Counted from the stretch's first letter, positions 36,263-45,700 are shown. The stretch: DNA of 64,000 bases from Micromonospora sp. NBC_01796 (GCF_035917455.1 NZ_CP109078.1:6804001-6868000); one strand, 5' to 3'. The notes: a model not told the origin generated them from the letters alone. A program made the numbers and translations.

Positions 36263-37297
36263 ATGAGGTTCCTCGTACGCACCGTCACGGCCGCTGCCGT
36301 GGCCCTGTCCCTGCTCGTCCCCGGCCCCGCCCCGGCCCTGGCCGCCGCCGACCCGTACACGAAGACGCCGGTCGCCGGCTCGCTCGGCACGTACCAGGTG
36401 TCCGGGGTGTACGTCGCCGGGGTCTCGTCCGGCGGATACCTGGCGACCCAGTTGCAGGTCGCCTACTCCGGCCGGATCAAGGGGGCGGCGATCTTCGCCG
36501 CCGGGCCGTACTACTGCGCCCAGAACAACGTCAGCCAGGCCCTGTACGCCTGCGCCGACAACACCCTGCCGACGTACCTGACCAATCTGGAGGCGTACAC
36601 CCGGACCTGGGCGGCGTACGGCTGGGTCGACCCGGTCAGCCGGCTGTCCGGGCAGCCCGTCTACGTCTACCACGGCAACAACGACACGGCGATCAGGAAG
36701 TCCGTCACCGACGACCTGGTCCGCTACTACCAGCACTTCGGCGCCAGTGTCCAGTACGACAGCGGCTCGTCCGCCGGTCACGCCTGGGTCACCCCGTACG
36801 GCACCGGGGCCTGCACCGCGACGGTGTCACCGTTCCTCAACGACTGCGGTACGGACCCGCAGAACACCTTCCTGCGCAAGCTGCTCGGCTCGGTCAGCGC
36901 ACCGAACACCGGCCCGCTCGGCGGCACCCTGACCAGCTTCAACCAGAGCACGTTCGCGGTGAACGGGAACGCGGCCGGGTTGAGCATGGGCGGGACCGGG
37001 TTCGCGTACGTGCCGTCGAGTTGTGCGTCCGGGCAGTCCTGCAGGCTGCTGGTCGCGCTGCACGGCTGCCAGCAGGGCTACAACAGCGTCGGTACGGCCT
37101 TCGTGGACCGCGCCAACCTCAACCAGTACGCCGACACCAACCGGCTGATCGTGCTCTACCCGCAGGCCACCGCCTCGGCGGTGAACCCGAACGGCTGCTG
37201 GGACTGGTGGGGTTACCTCGGCAGCACCGCCTATCCGATCAAGGGCGGGCCGCAGTTGGAGACCGTGATGAACATGGTGCGCCGGCTCGGCGGCTGA
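36263..37297 (+). CDS. secreted PHB-depolymerase-like esterase
   Basis: 344 residues. Sec signal peptide (MRFLVRTVTAAAVALSLL through ALAAAD, cleavage near 28). Lipase box GVSSGGYLA near 54, later YVYHGNNDTAIRKS near 134, SSAGHAWVTP near 173 and VALHGCQQGYN near 264. Cysteines are plentiful, in line with an exported fold. Related to extracellular poly(3-hydroxybutyrate) depolymerases that lack an obvious substrate-binding domain. The Ser in the lipase box, an Asp in GNNDTAI and the His in AGHAW would form the triad. Confidence 0.82.
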   Translation: MRFLVRTVTAAAVALSLLVPGPAPALAAADPYTKTPVAGSLGTYQVSGVYVAGVSSGGYLATQLQVAYSGRIKGAAIFAAGPYYCAQNNVSQALYACADNTLPTYLTNLEAYTRTWAAYGWVDPVSRLSGQPVYVYHGNNDTAIRKSVTDDLVRYYQHFGASVQYDSGSSAGHAWVTPYGTGACTATVSPFLNDCGTDPQNTFLRKLLGSVSAPNTGPLGGTLTSFNQSTFAVNGNAAGLSMGGTGFAYVPSSCASGQSCRLLVALHGCQQGYNSVGTAFVDRANLNQYADTNRLIVLYPQATASAVNPNGCWDWWGYLGSTAYPIKGGPQLETVMNMVRRLGG

Positions 37298-37355
37298 GTC
37301 GCCGGACAGCCCGTGGAACCGTACGTCGATGCGGAACCCGGCCCTAGCCTACTCA

Positions 37356-37374
37356 ACCGATAGGAATTATCGGT
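37356..37374 (+). promoter_or_regulatory. inverted repeat upstream of the sulfonate-type ABC operon
   Basis: ACCGATA (37356-37362) and TATCGGT (37368-37374) form a perfect 7-bp inverted repeat with spacer GGAAT, 89 bp before the first start codon. It probably binds a sulfur-responsive regulator; no regulator gene is adjacent. Confidence 0.55.
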
Positions 37375-37462
37375 AAGGTGTGCGGGTCAGGTTCCGCATC
37401 GGGCGCAGCAGGGCTGCCCCCGGTGCCGCCGGGGCGTCGTCGGCGCCAGGGGAGGGGTCACG

Positions 37463-38344
37463 GTGTCGATCGTGGAGCGTCCGGTACCGGCGTCGGCCTC
37501 CACCAGCCGACCGCCGCTCACCCGACCCGCGCCCGTACGGCTGGCCCGGATCGGACGCGCGTTCGGACGCGGCACCGGCCGCCGCGTTGTGTTGCGGGAC
37601 GTCACCCTCGACGTCGCGGCCGGCGAGGTGGTGGCCCTGCTGGGCCCGTCCGGCTGCGGGAAGTCGACCCTGCTGCGGCTCGTCGCCGGACTCGACCGGG
37701 CCACCGAGGGCCTGGTCGAGGTGGACGGGCGGGAGGTGCACGGGGTCGAGTCACGCACCGCCGTGGTGTTCCAGGAACCCCGCCTGCTGCCCTGGCGGAC
37801 GCTGACCCGCAACGTCGCCTTCGGACTGCCGAGCGGTACCGGCCGGGCCGAGGGGCGGGCCGAGGTGAGCCGCCTGCTTGCCGTCATGGGCCTGTCCGAG
37901 TTCGCCGGGCACCGCCCCCGGCAGATCTCCGGTGGCATGGCCCAACGCACCGCCCTGGCCCGCGCCCTGGCCCGTCGCCCGGGGGTGCTGCTGCTCGACG
38001 AGCCGTTCGCCGCCCTGGACGCGCTCACCCGGCTGCGCATGCAGGACCTGGTCGACGACGTGCAGCGGGCTGCCGGTACCACCGTGCTCCTGGTCACCCA
38101 CGACGTCGACGAGGCGCTGCAACTCGCCGACCGGATCGTCCTGCTCGGCCCGTCGGAGCCCGGTACGGCGGACGCGGCCGAATCCGGCTCGACCATCCAA
38201 CTGGTGATCGACGTGCCGGTCGTCCGCCCACGCGACCGCGCGGACCCCGTCCTGACCTCGCTACGCGCCGAGTTGCTGGACCGCCTCGGCGTGCCCCGGC
38301 GTACCGGTGCCGCCGTCGGCGGCGAAGCGATCCCGTCGAGCTAG
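37463..38344 (+). CDS. ssuB: sulfonate/nitrate-type ABC transporter ATPase
   Basis: 293 residues. ABC ATPase: Walker A LLGPSGCGKSTLLRL near 55, Q-loop VVFQEPRLLPWRT near 98, signature ISGGMAQRTALARAL near 155, Walker B VLLLDEPFAALDA near 175, H-loop LVTHDVDEAL near 211. GTG start. Energises the permease at 39440. The grouping with a SsuA-like lipoprotein and SsuC-like permease suggests uptake of alkanesulfonates; taurine, nitrate or thiamine precursors are alternatives. Confidence 0.85.
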   Translation: MSIVERPVPASASTSRPPLTRPAPVRLARIGRAFGRGTGRRVVLRDVTLDVAAGEVVALLGPSGCGKSTLLRLVAGLDRATEGLVEVDGREVHGVESRTAVVFQEPRLLPWRTLTRNVAFGLPSGTGRAEGRAEVSRLLAVMGLSEFAGHRPRQISGGMAQRTALARALARRPGVLLLDEPFAALDALTRLRMQDLVDDVQRAAGTTVLLVTHDVDEALQLADRIVLLGPSEPGTADAAESGSTIQLVIDVPVVRPRDRADPVLTSLRAELLDRLGVPRRTGAAVGGEAIPSS

Positions 38345-38426
38345 CGACCACCGGCGTCACCGACCGCCGTAGAACGTCACCCGGCCGGCACCGGCCGGGT
38401 GGTCCCCCTCACCGAAGGAATCCCCT

Positions 38427-39443
38427 GTGCGAAAAGTTACCGGCGTCCCGGTCCGGGTCGCGCTCGCGATGACCGCCGTGGTGGCCCTGTTGACCGGCTG
38501 CGTGGCCGGCGAGGACTCCGGGTCCGACACCCCGGACGGCACCGGGGTCGCGCTGCGGCTCGACTACGCGTACTGGAACCCGGAGAGCCTCGTGCTGCGG
38601 GACCAGAAGTGGCTGGAGACCGAGCTGGCCGACAAGCGCGTCTCGGTGACCTGGCAACTCTCCGCCGGCAGCAACAAGGCCAACGAGAACCTGCGCGCGG
38701 CGGTGATCGACATCGGTTCCACCGCCGGGGTGGCCGCGCTCGTCGCCCGGGCCAACGGCTCGCCGATCAAGACGGTCGAGGTCTTCAGCCAGCCGGAGTG
38801 GGCCGCGATCGTGGTGGCGAAGAACTCGCCGATCGCCTCGGTGGCCCAGCTCAAGGGCCGCAAGATCGCCGCGACCAAGGGCACCGACCCGTACTTCTTC
38901 CTGCTCCAGGCGCTCGACCAGGCGGGCCTGAAGCCGTCGGACGTCACGGTGGTCAACCTTCAGCACGCCGACGGCAAGACCGCCCTCGAACGCGGTGACG
39001 TCGACGCCTGGGCCGGGCTCGACCCGCACATGGCACAGAGCCAGGTCGACGCGGGCTCCAAGCTGATCTACCGCAACCTCGACTTCAACACCTACGGGGT
39101 GCTCAACGCCCGCGAGGACTTCATCGCCGCGCACCCCGAACTGGTGCAGGCGGTGGTCAACGCCTACGAGCGGGCCCGTGCCTGGCTCACCGAGCACCCC
39201 GACCAGGCGGTCGAACTGCTCGCCCGGGAATCCAAGGTCTCCGCCGAGGTGGCCCGGGTCGTCCTCGCCGAACGGACCCGGCTCGCGGTGGACCCGGTGC
39301 CCGGGGCGGCGCAGCGGCAGGTCTTCGAACGGGTACTGCCGATCCTGGTCGCCGACGGCAACGTACGCAGCGCCGACGAGGCCCGTACCGCGCTGGACTC
39401 GCTGCTCGAACCGAGGTTCGCCCAGGACCGGGCCAAGCCGTGA
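38427..39443 (+). CDS. ssuA: sulfonate-type ABC substrate-binding lipoprotein
   Basis: 338 residues. Lipoprotein signal with lipobox LLTGC near residue 24, then a NMT1/SsuA-type periplasmic-binding fold (LRLDYAYWNPESLVL near 46, GSTAGVAALVARANG near 92, KGRKIAATKGTDPYFFLLQ near 145, ALERGDVDAWAGLDPHMAQS near 190). Membrane-anchored receptor of the ABC system; it starts 82 bp after ssuB. Confidence 0.87.
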   Translation: MRKVTGVPVRVALAMTAVVALLTGCVAGEDSGSDTPDGTGVALRLDYAYWNPESLVLRDQKWLETELADKRVSVTWQLSAGSNKANENLRAAVIDIGSTAGVAALVARANGSPIKTVEVFSQPEWAAIVVAKNSPIASVAQLKGRKIAATKGTDPYFFLLQALDQAGLKPSDVTVVNLQHADGKTALERGDVDAWAGLDPHMAQSQVDAGSKLIYRNLDFNTYGVLNAREDFIAAHPELVQAVVNAYERARAWLTEHPDQAVELLARESKVSAEVARVVLAERTRLAVDPVPGAAQRQVFERVLPILVADGNVRSADEARTALDSLLEPRFAQDRAKP

Positions 39444-40270
39444 GCGTGGCGCCGGTCCGGTCCGCCCCGGCGTCACCGCCGGCACCGGCCACGTCCCGCC
39501 CGGCCCGGTCCGGCATCCGCCGGCGGCTGCTGCACGCCGGGGCCGGCCTGCTGGTGCCGCTCGCGCTGCTCGCGACGTGGCAGGCGGTGGTCGCCGCGCA
39601 CGTGTACGCGCCGGCCCAACTGCCCCCGCCGTACGACGTGGTGCTGGCGCTGCGTGAACTGCTCGGCCGGGGCGAGCTGTGGCACCACGTCGCGATCAGC
39701 ACCCAGCGGGTCCTGATCGGGTTCGTCCTCGGCAGCGGGGCCGGTCTGGCGCTGGGCGGCCTGGTCGGGCTCTCCGCGCCGGTGCGGGTCCTGCTCAGCC
39801 CGACGGTGCAGGCACTGCGGGCGATCCCGTCCCTGGCCTGGGTGCCGCTGCTGCTGCTCTGGCTGGGCATCGGCGAGACCCCCAAGGTCGTGCTGGTGGC
39901 GATCGGGGCGTTCTTCCCGGTCTACACCACCGTCGCGTCCGCGCTGGCGCATGTGGATCCGCACTTCATCGAGGTCGGCCGGGCCTACGGTCGCACCGGC
40001 GTACGGCTGCTCGGCACCGTGCTGCTGCCGGCCGCGACCCCGCCGGTGCTCGCCGGCCTGCGGCTGGCGATGGCCCAGTCGTGGCTGTTCCTGGTCGCGG
40101 CCGAGCTGATCGCCTCCTCGATGGGCCTGGGTTTCCTGCTCATCGACAGCCAGAACACCGGCCGTACCGACGTGATCCTGCTGGCGATCCTGATGCTCGC
40201 CCTGCTCGGCAAGCTCAGTGACACCCTGCTGGCCCTCGCCGAGCGGCGGCTGCTCGCCGGGCGGAGCTGA
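39440..40270 (+). CDS. ssuC: sulfonate-type ABC permease
   Basis: 276 residues with about six membrane segments. Permease signature region RAIPSLAWVPLLLLWLGIGE near 130 and the EAA-like loop VGRAYGRTGVRLLGTVLLPA near 177. The GTG start overlaps the ssuA stop as GTGA. A Pro/Ala-rich N-terminal tail of about 30 residues precedes TM1. Confidence 0.88.
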   Translation: MSVAPVRSAPASPPAPATSRPARSGIRRRLLHAGAGLLVPLALLATWQAVVAAHVYAPAQLPPPYDVVLALRELLGRGELWHHVAISTQRVLIGFVLGSGAGLALGGLVGLSAPVRVLLSPTVQALRAIPSLAWVPLLLLWLGIGETPKVVLVAIGAFFPVYTTVASALAHVDPHFIEVGRAYGRTGVRLLGTVLLPAATPPVLAGLRLAMAQSWLFLVAAELIASSMGLGFLLIDSQNTGRTDVILLAILMLALLGKLSDTLLALAERRLLAGRS

Positions 40271-40288
40271 CCGGGACCGACGGGTGGT

Positions 40289-40320
40289 CCGGGGGCACGG
40301 GTCGCTGCCCGTGCCCCCGG
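40289..40320 (+). terminator. terminator after the ABC operon
   Basis: Perfect 13-bp stem (40289-40301 with 40308-40320), loop TCGCTG, 19 bp after the ssuC stop. Confidence 0.85.
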
Positions 40321-40384
40321 ATCATTGATTGATCGACAATTCCTGGTCAACCGTGGTTCAACCGGGACGCCTACCGTGCCGCCC

Positions 40385-41632
40385 ATGACAGCTACCGCTC
40401 GACGGCTCGGGCTCGGCCTCGGTATCGGCGCGTTGACGCTCGCCGTACTCGCCGTGCCCACCGCCGCGGCCAACCTCATCGGGGCCGACCGCACCGAGGT
40501 CAACCTCACCGGGCAGGGTGGATCGGCGAAGCCGTTCCACCAGGCCACGCTCACCAACTTCGCCGCACTGCCGGCCATGTCCTTCGTACCGGCCAGCGAG
40601 CCGTCCGGGTCGCTGCTCGGCACCGCCCCGGTCAACGGGGTCGTCGCGCCCTTCGCCGACCAGCCGGTGCAGGGCTTCAGCGGCGTGCAGCGCAACGCCG
40701 ACGGCACCTTCGACGTACTCACCGACAACGGCTTCGGCAACAAGGCCAACAGCGCCGACTTCGTCCTGCGGATCCAGCGGATCGCGCCGAGCTTCGGCAC
40801 CGGATCCGTCGACGTCCTCGGCGGTCTGAACCTGACCGACCCGAACGGGCTGGTGCCGTTCGCGCTGACCCGTCCGGACCGGGTGCTCACCGGCTCCGAC
40901 TTCGACATCGAGTCGATGGTCAAGGCCAAGGACGGGTCGTACTGGCTCGGTGACGAGTTCGGCCCGTATCTGCTGCACTTCGACCGGGCCGGTCGCCTGG
41001 TGCAGGCACCGGTGCCACTGCCCGGCGTACGGGCCCCGGAGAACCCGGCGGGCCAGCCGAACCTGCCGAGCAGCAAGGGCTTCGAGGGCATGGCGCTCGC
41101 CCCGGACGGTCGTTCGCTCTACCCGCTGCTGGAGGGAACCGTCGCCGGTGACCCGGCGGGTGCGCTGCGGCTGTACCAGTACGACCTGACCGCCGGCCGG
41201 TACACCGACAACTGGTGGACCTACCAGCTCGACTCGCCCGGCAACGCCATCGGCGACGCGATCAGCGTCGACAACAACCGGATGCTGATCATCGAGCGGG
41301 ACAACGGCGAGGGTGCCTCCGCCCTGTTCAAGAAGATCTACCTGATCGACCGGCGGGACCGGGACCGGGACGGCAAGGTCGACAAGACCCTCGTCGCGGA
41401 CCTGCTCAACATCAACAACCCGCACAACATCGGCGGCTTCGGGTCGGTGTTCCGGTTCCCGTTCACCACCATCGAGGGCCTGGTCATCCTGGACGACCGG
41501 ACGCTCGGTGTGCTCAACGACAACAACTTCCCGTCGTCGAACGGGCGTACGCCGGGCAAGCCGGACAACAACGAGTTCATCACCATCCGGTTGAGCGCGA
41601 ACCTCGACGCGGACAAGCGCGTACTGCCGTAA
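40385..41632 (+). CDS. secreted esterase-like-activity-of-phytase family protein
   Basis: 415 residues. Signal peptide (MTATARRLGLGLGIGALTLA, cleavage after TAAA near 27). The body resembles the phytase-like beta-propeller family (PF13449): GVQRNADGTFDVLTDNGFG near 102, FDIESMVKAKDGSYWLGDEF near 176, LIIERDNGEGAS near 301 and TIEGLVILDDRTLGVLNDNN near 360. Exported. Substrate not known; phosphate-ester or other extracellular hydrolysis is inferred from the family name only. Start ATG at 40385 was chosen because the signal peptide begins there. Confidence 0.8.
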   Translation: MTATARRLGLGLGIGALTLAVLAVPTAAANLIGADRTEVNLTGQGGSAKPFHQATLTNFAALPAMSFVPASEPSGSLLGTAPVNGVVAPFADQPVQGFSGVQRNADGTFDVLTDNGFGNKANSADFVLRIQRIAPSFGTGSVDVLGGLNLTDPNGLVPFALTRPDRVLTGSDFDIESMVKAKDGSYWLGDEFGPYLLHFDRAGRLVQAPVPLPGVRAPENPAGQPNLPSSKGFEGMALAPDGRSLYPLLEGTVAGDPAGALRLYQYDLTAGRYTDNWWTYQLDSPGNAIGDAISVDNNRMLIIERDNGEGASALFKKIYLIDRRDRDRDGKVDKTLVADLLNINNPHNIGGFGSVFRFPFTTIEGLVILDDRTLGVLNDNNFPSSNGRTPGKPDNNEFITIRLSANLDADKRVLP

Positions 41633-41647
41633 CCACCGGACGATCCA

Positions 41648-41686
41648 AAGGTGCCCCGGCCCGAGAGTTGCGGACCGGGGCACCTT
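41648..41686. terminator. bidirectional hairpin between the phytase-like and carbonic anhydrase genes
   Basis: Perfect 12-bp stem (41648-41659 with 41675-41686), 15-base loop, with A/T ends that give a U-run on either strand. Lies between two converging genes. Confidence 0.85.
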
Positions 41687-41736
41687 GCCGTCGGCGGTCG
41701 GGGGGAGCCGGGCCGACGGTGGTCGTACCGGAAGGA

Positions 41737-42447
41737 TCAGCCGAGCAGGGTGACCTTGCCGTTGTCGAGGTCGTAGCGGGCACCGACGACGCCGAGGGCG
41801 CCCTCGTGGACCTTCTCCCGGACGATCTCGCTCTGGTCGAACAGGGCCTGCACCTGGGCGAGGACGTTGGCCTTCACCGCGGCCTCGACCACGTCACCGG
41901 GGCCGCCCACCAGGGGCTCGACCACCGGGCGCAGCGCCTCGACGATCGTGCCGATGTGGCCGGGGGCCTCACCGCCGTTCTCGATCGCGTCGACGGTGGC
42001 GGAGATGGCGCCGCACCGCTCGTGGCCGACGACCACGATCAGCGGGACGCCGAACTCCTCGATCGCGAACTCGATGCTGCCGAGCAGCAGGTCGTCCACG
42101 ATGTTGCCGGCGACCCGGTTGTCGAACAGGTCACCCAGGCCCTGGTCGAACAGGATCTCCGGGGAGACGCGGGAGTCGGCGCAGCCGAGGGTGATCGCGA
42201 ACGGGTGCTGTCCGCTGGCCAGTTCGTGCAGGTCCTTCAGGGACTGGTGCGGGTGCCGGGCCTCGCCCTTGTAGAAGCGCTTGTTGCCGGCGATGAGCCG
42301 GTTCAGGGCGGTGGTGGGGGTGGGTGCGGGCGGCTCGGTCGGGTGGGCCGAAGCCGGGGTGGCGAGTCCGAGGACGCCGGCCACGCCGGCGGCGGTGAGA
42401 CCACCGGCGGCGAGCACCGAGCGGCGGGACACGGTCTGCGAAGACAA
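41737..42447 (-). CDS. Tat-exported beta-carbonic anhydrase
   Basis: 236 residues. Interconverts CO2 and bicarbonate. The zinc ligands are present: CADSR near 88 (Cys and Asp) and GHERCGA near 144 (His and Cys). The N-terminus is a twin-arginine signal, SRRSVLAAGGLTAAG, with a probable cut at ASA-HP near 33, so the enzyme is exported folded. TTG at 42447 is taken as start because GAGGAG lies 7 bases before it. From 42448 to 42692 no gene is seen. Confidence 0.86.
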   Translation of the reverse strand: MSSQTVSRRSVLAAGGLTAAGVAGVLGLATPASAHPTEPPAPTPTTALNRLIAGNKRFYKGEARHPHQSLKDLHELASGQHPFAITLGCADSRVSPEILFDQGLGDLFDNRVAGNIVDDLLLGSIEFAIEEFGVPLIVVVGHERCGAISATVDAIENGGEAPGHIGTIVEALRPVVEPLVGGPGDVVEAAVKANVLAQVQALFDQSEIVREKVHEGALGVVGARYDLDNGKVTLLG

Positions 42448-42692
42448 GGGGTGTCTCCTCGTGGTGGGAACGAACGGGGAAGAGGAAGGGCTCTCGCCGG
42501 CGGGTGACCCGTGACCCGGTGAGGACCCCGCAGATATTGCGCCCACCGGCCGACCTCGCGAAACCCCGATTTCGTACGGCCGAGCAAGTCGATCGAGGCG
42601 ACCTGCGCAAAGACGCCCAGTCAGAAACCTGACAGTGATCTGGACGACGACCGGGCGGCACCGGCGAGTGCCGTCGTCGATGCCGTCGGTGA

Positions 42693-43223
42693 TCAGATCA
42701 GGCCGGCGAGCTTGTAGAGGACCAGCGAACCGGCCACCGCCACGTTGAGGCTCAGCCCGCTGCCGACCATCGGGATCTCGACAACCGCGTCGAGGGCGTC
42801 CAGGGCTTCGGCCGGGATTCCGGTCGACTCGTGACCGAGGAGCATCACCGTACGGCGACGGGCGGTGGGCAGGTCCGCGAGCCGGACCGCCTCCTCGGCC
42901 AACTCCACGCCGAGGATGTGCGAGCCGCGGGCCCGTTCGGTGGCCAACCAGCGCAGCGGGTCGCCGACCCGGTGCACACAGGTCGGGCGGCGCAGGGTGT
43001 TGCCCCTGTCCATCGCCCGGTCCACCCAGCCGAACGGCGGTACGGCCAGGCACGCGCCGACCGCGTCGCAGGTGCGCAACAGGGTGCCGAGGTTCGCCTC
43101 GTGCATCGGCCAGAGCGGGGCCGCGATCAGATGTCCCCAGCAGCGGTGGGATCGGGGACGGCGGACGGCACGCAGGTCGGTACGGGAGCGGATCCGGACG
43201 CTCGGCCGGTTCTCCGGCCTCAT
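42693..43223 (-). CDS. SpoU-family RNA methyltransferase
   Basis: 176 residues. SPOUT-knot methyltransferase without a separate RNA-binding domain: EANLGTLLRTCDAVGACLAV near 45, VMLLGHESTGIP near 118 and IPMVGSGLSLNVAVAGSLVLY near 143. TrmL/TrmH-like, so tRNA ribose methylation is likely. ATG at 43223 has a poor ribosome site, and the frame stays open upstream, so the start is unsure. Confidence 0.78.
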   Translation of the reverse strand: MRPENRPSVRIRSRTDLRAVRRPRSHRCWGHLIAAPLWPMHEANLGTLLRTCDAVGACLAVPPFGWVDRAMDRGNTLRRPTCVHRVGDPLRWLATERARGSHILGVELAEEAVRLADLPTARRRTVMLLGHESTGIPAEALDALDAVVEIPMVGSGLSLNVAVAGSLVLYKLAGLI

Positions 43224-43412
43224 CCGACGGTGGCGGACCCGCCACTTCGGTTGTCGTTCACATGGGACGTGCTTCGCGGCGCACGCGGGCCATCGACGGG
43301 GATACCGAGTCGAGCATAGCGGGCCGCGAGCCGGCACGACCCTCCCGGCCGCTGCCGGTGCCGGTGCCGGACGGGTCGCGGGCAGCGGCCGGGCATCGGT
43401 TACCCTCGTCCG

Positions 43413-44402
43413 GTGTCCGGGGCGGATCGTCGGTCGGCCGGCGTCCGCGCGGTTGCCGTACTCGGTGTGCTGCTACTGCTGGTGGCGGCGGTCGCCGGAC
43501 AGGCGCTCGTCCGGCCCGGCCCGCCTCGGGCGGAGGTCGAGCCGGCGCCGGGGGTGCGGGCGTTCTGCCCGGAGGCGGGCCGGGGGCCATGCGCCGAGCT
43601 GGGCGGGTTGGATGGCGCCGTCGACCGCCGCGATCCGGACCTGCCCTCGGCGCCGCCCGAGCAGGTTCCGTTCGGGGTGCTGCAACTCAACCTCTGCAAC
43701 AGCGGTTTCGCCGGCTGTTACGCGGCGCTCAACAACGGTAGAGCGGTCGAGGAGGCGTACGCGACGATCACGGCGCTGCGCCCGCAGGTCGTGACCCTCA
43801 ACGAGATCTGCCGCGACGACGTGGCAACCGCACTGCACCCGGCGATGGTCCGCAACTTCCCGGACGACCAGGTCTTCTGGGCGTTCCAGCCGGCGGGTGA
43901 CCTGCCCGACGGTGCGCGGCCCTACCGGTGCCGCAACGGCGACGAGTACGGCATCGGGATCCTCGGCCGGGTGCCGTCGGCGCACACCGACGCCGTGTCG
44001 GTGTTCAACGGCCTCTACCCCGACCAGGGCGGCTACCCGGACGAGATGCGGGTATGGCTCTGCGTCGCCGCTCCCGGCGCCTACTACGCCTGCACGACGC
44101 ACCTGACGTACATCTCGCCGTCGATCGCGATGCGGCAGTGCCGACGACTGCTGGACGTCGAGCTGCCCGCGATGCGGGCGACGGTCGGATCGGCCGCCCC
44201 GGTGGTGGTGGCGGGTGACTTCAACCTCGCCTCCGGCGGCTCCCCGGACGTCCGGGACTGTGTCCCCGCCGGCTACCACCACACCGGCGACGGCGGCGTC
44301 CAACAGCTCATGACCAGCACCGATCTCGGCGTGCCGGAACCGCGTTCGCACCCGATGCAGCACACCGACCACCCCGGCTGGTTCGTCGGCTTCCAGCCCT
44401 GA
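43413..44402 (+). CDS. membrane-anchored endonuclease/exonuclease/phosphatase-fold protein
   Basis: 329 residues. A hydrophobic N-terminal segment (about 11-30) serves as anchor or signal, and the EEP fold follows outside the membrane: VLQLNLCNSGF near 89, VVTLNEICRDD near 124, HLTYISPS near 231, VVVAGDFNLASG near 268 and a C-terminal TDHPGWFVG. The Asn, Glu, Asp and His of a Mg-dependent phosphoesterase are present. Several Cys suggest exported disulfides. Substrate unknown (nucleic acid, lipid or inositol phosphate). GTG start. Confidence 0.78.
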   Translation: MSGADRRSAGVRAVAVLGVLLLLVAAVAGQALVRPGPPRAEVEPAPGVRAFCPEAGRGPCAELGGLDGAVDRRDPDLPSAPPEQVPFGVLQLNLCNSGFAGCYAALNNGRAVEEAYATITALRPQVVTLNEICRDDVATALHPAMVRNFPDDQVFWAFQPAGDLPDGARPYRCRNGDEYGIGILGRVPSAHTDAVSVFNGLYPDQGGYPDEMRVWLCVAAPGAYYACTTHLTYISPSIAMRQCRRLLDVELPAMRATVGSAAPVVVAGDFNLASGGSPDVRDCVPAGYHHTGDGGVQQLMTSTDLGVPEPRSHPMQHTDHPGWFVGFQP

Positions 44403-44429
44403 CCACTCAGGCGTCCGTCACCGGGCCTG

Positions 44430-45641
44430 TCAGGCGTCCGCCACCGGGCCCCGGTCCAGGTCCTCCGGGGTGCCGCGGTCGGGTCCCTCGGCGGCACTCG
44501 CGTCGGGACCCTGGTCGTCCCCGGAGTCACCCCGCAGGAGGCGCCGGTTCATCTCCTCCGCCGCGCCGAGCCCGGCCACCACCAGGGTCAGCAGCCCGAG
44601 CGCGGCCAGCGCCGGCAGCAGGGCGGTCAGCGGCAGCAGGGCCAGGCAGCCGACGCTCGCCCCGACCCGCCGCCAGGTGATCCTCCGGTGGATCCGCCAG
44701 TCGGTGTAGGCGAAGGTGGCGAGGAAGAGGGCGCAGCCGCCGAAAAGCAGCCCCGCCTCGCCCCCGTGCAGCGGCTCGACCGGTCCCATCACCACGTGGC
44801 CCAGGCCGTCGGCGATCGCGATGATCGCCAGGCTGAACGGCACGTGCCCGTACACCAGGATCGCCCGCCGCAGGGTTGCCTGGTCGTCGGCCCGCTCCAG
44901 CGCCGACCGGAAGGCCCGTACGCCGTAGCCGAAGTAACACCACCACAGCGCGCAGACCAGGGCGTACGCGGCGGCGATGGCGGTCAGCCGGATGTTGGTG
45001 AGTGATTCGTTGACGGCCACCGCCCCGAGCTGGATCACGGACTCGCCGATCACCAGCATGATCAGTAGTCCGTAGCGGTGCGCGTAGTGCCGGGACTGCA
45101 CCCGGATCTTCCCCACCGTCATCCGGGCCAACCAGGGACTCGACACGTCGATGACGGCGGCGACCGCCCAGAGCACGATCCGGGCCGCCCCCTCCAGCGC
45201 GGCGCCGGTCAGCAGCAGCGGGGCGGTCACCAGGACCACCCCGTGCGGACCGAGGACGAAGGCCCGCCACCGCGGTCGGCTGCGCAGCGTCACGATGCCG
45301 AGCAGGATGCGGCCGGACAGGGCGAGGCAGACGAAGGACAGACCGCGTTCGCCGTACGCCTCGGGGATGGTCATGGCCAGCAGCAGACTGTCGAAGCCGA
45401 GGGCGAGGATCACCGCCCGGCCCCGGGCCATGCCGACGTCCTGCTGGTCGGTGTAGAGGACGACCCCGCCCCAGACCCAGTAGACGGTGATGAAGAGGAT
45501 CAGGACCTTGCCGATCCCCGCCCAGCTGTGCTCGTCGTGCAGCAGGTGGGAGAACTGGGTGAGGGCGAAGACGAAGGCCAGGTCGAAGAAGAGCTCCTCC
45601 CAGGTCACCCACTTATCCGCCGGCCGGCGCTCCACCGCCAC
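44430..45641 (-). CDS. LtrA-family (low temperature requirement A) membrane protein
   Basis: 403 residues, about 11 membrane segments. LtrA start pattern VTWEELFFDLAFVFALTQ near 13 and LLIMLVIGESVIQLGAVA near 193, with an acidic C-terminal tail of about 40 residues. Function of the family is not established. A second LtrA protein lies at 49641. It follows the enolase-superfamily gene by 59 bp on the same strand. Confidence 0.85.
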   Translation of the reverse strand: MAVERRPADKWVTWEELFFDLAFVFALTQFSHLLHDEHSWAGIGKVLILFITVYWVWGGVVLYTDQQDVGMARGRAVILALGFDSLLLAMTIPEAYGERGLSFVCLALSGRILLGIVTLRSRPRWRAFVLGPHGVVLVTAPLLLTGAALEGAARIVLWAVAAVIDVSSPWLARMTVGKIRVQSRHYAHRYGLLIMLVIGESVIQLGAVAVNESLTNIRLTAIAAAYALVCALWWCYFGYGVRAFRSALERADDQATLRRAILVYGHVPFSLAIIAIADGLGHVVMGPVEPLHGGEAGLLFGGCALFLATFAYTDWRIHRRITWRRVGASVGCLALLPLTALLPALAALGLLTLVVAGLGAAEEMNRRLLRGDSGDDQGPDASAAEGPDRGTPEDLDRGPVADA

Positions 45642-45700
45642 ACCATACCGAGCGCCTGACCAGGGCAGACCCGCTTCGGGCCCGGTCGATCCTCATTCGC

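Noticed and set aside
42448-43245. Carbonic anhydrase as a 502-residue fusion protein
   Set aside because: The extra N-terminus overlaps the SpoU gene in another frame and would bury the Tat leader; TTG 42447 has a good ribosome site.
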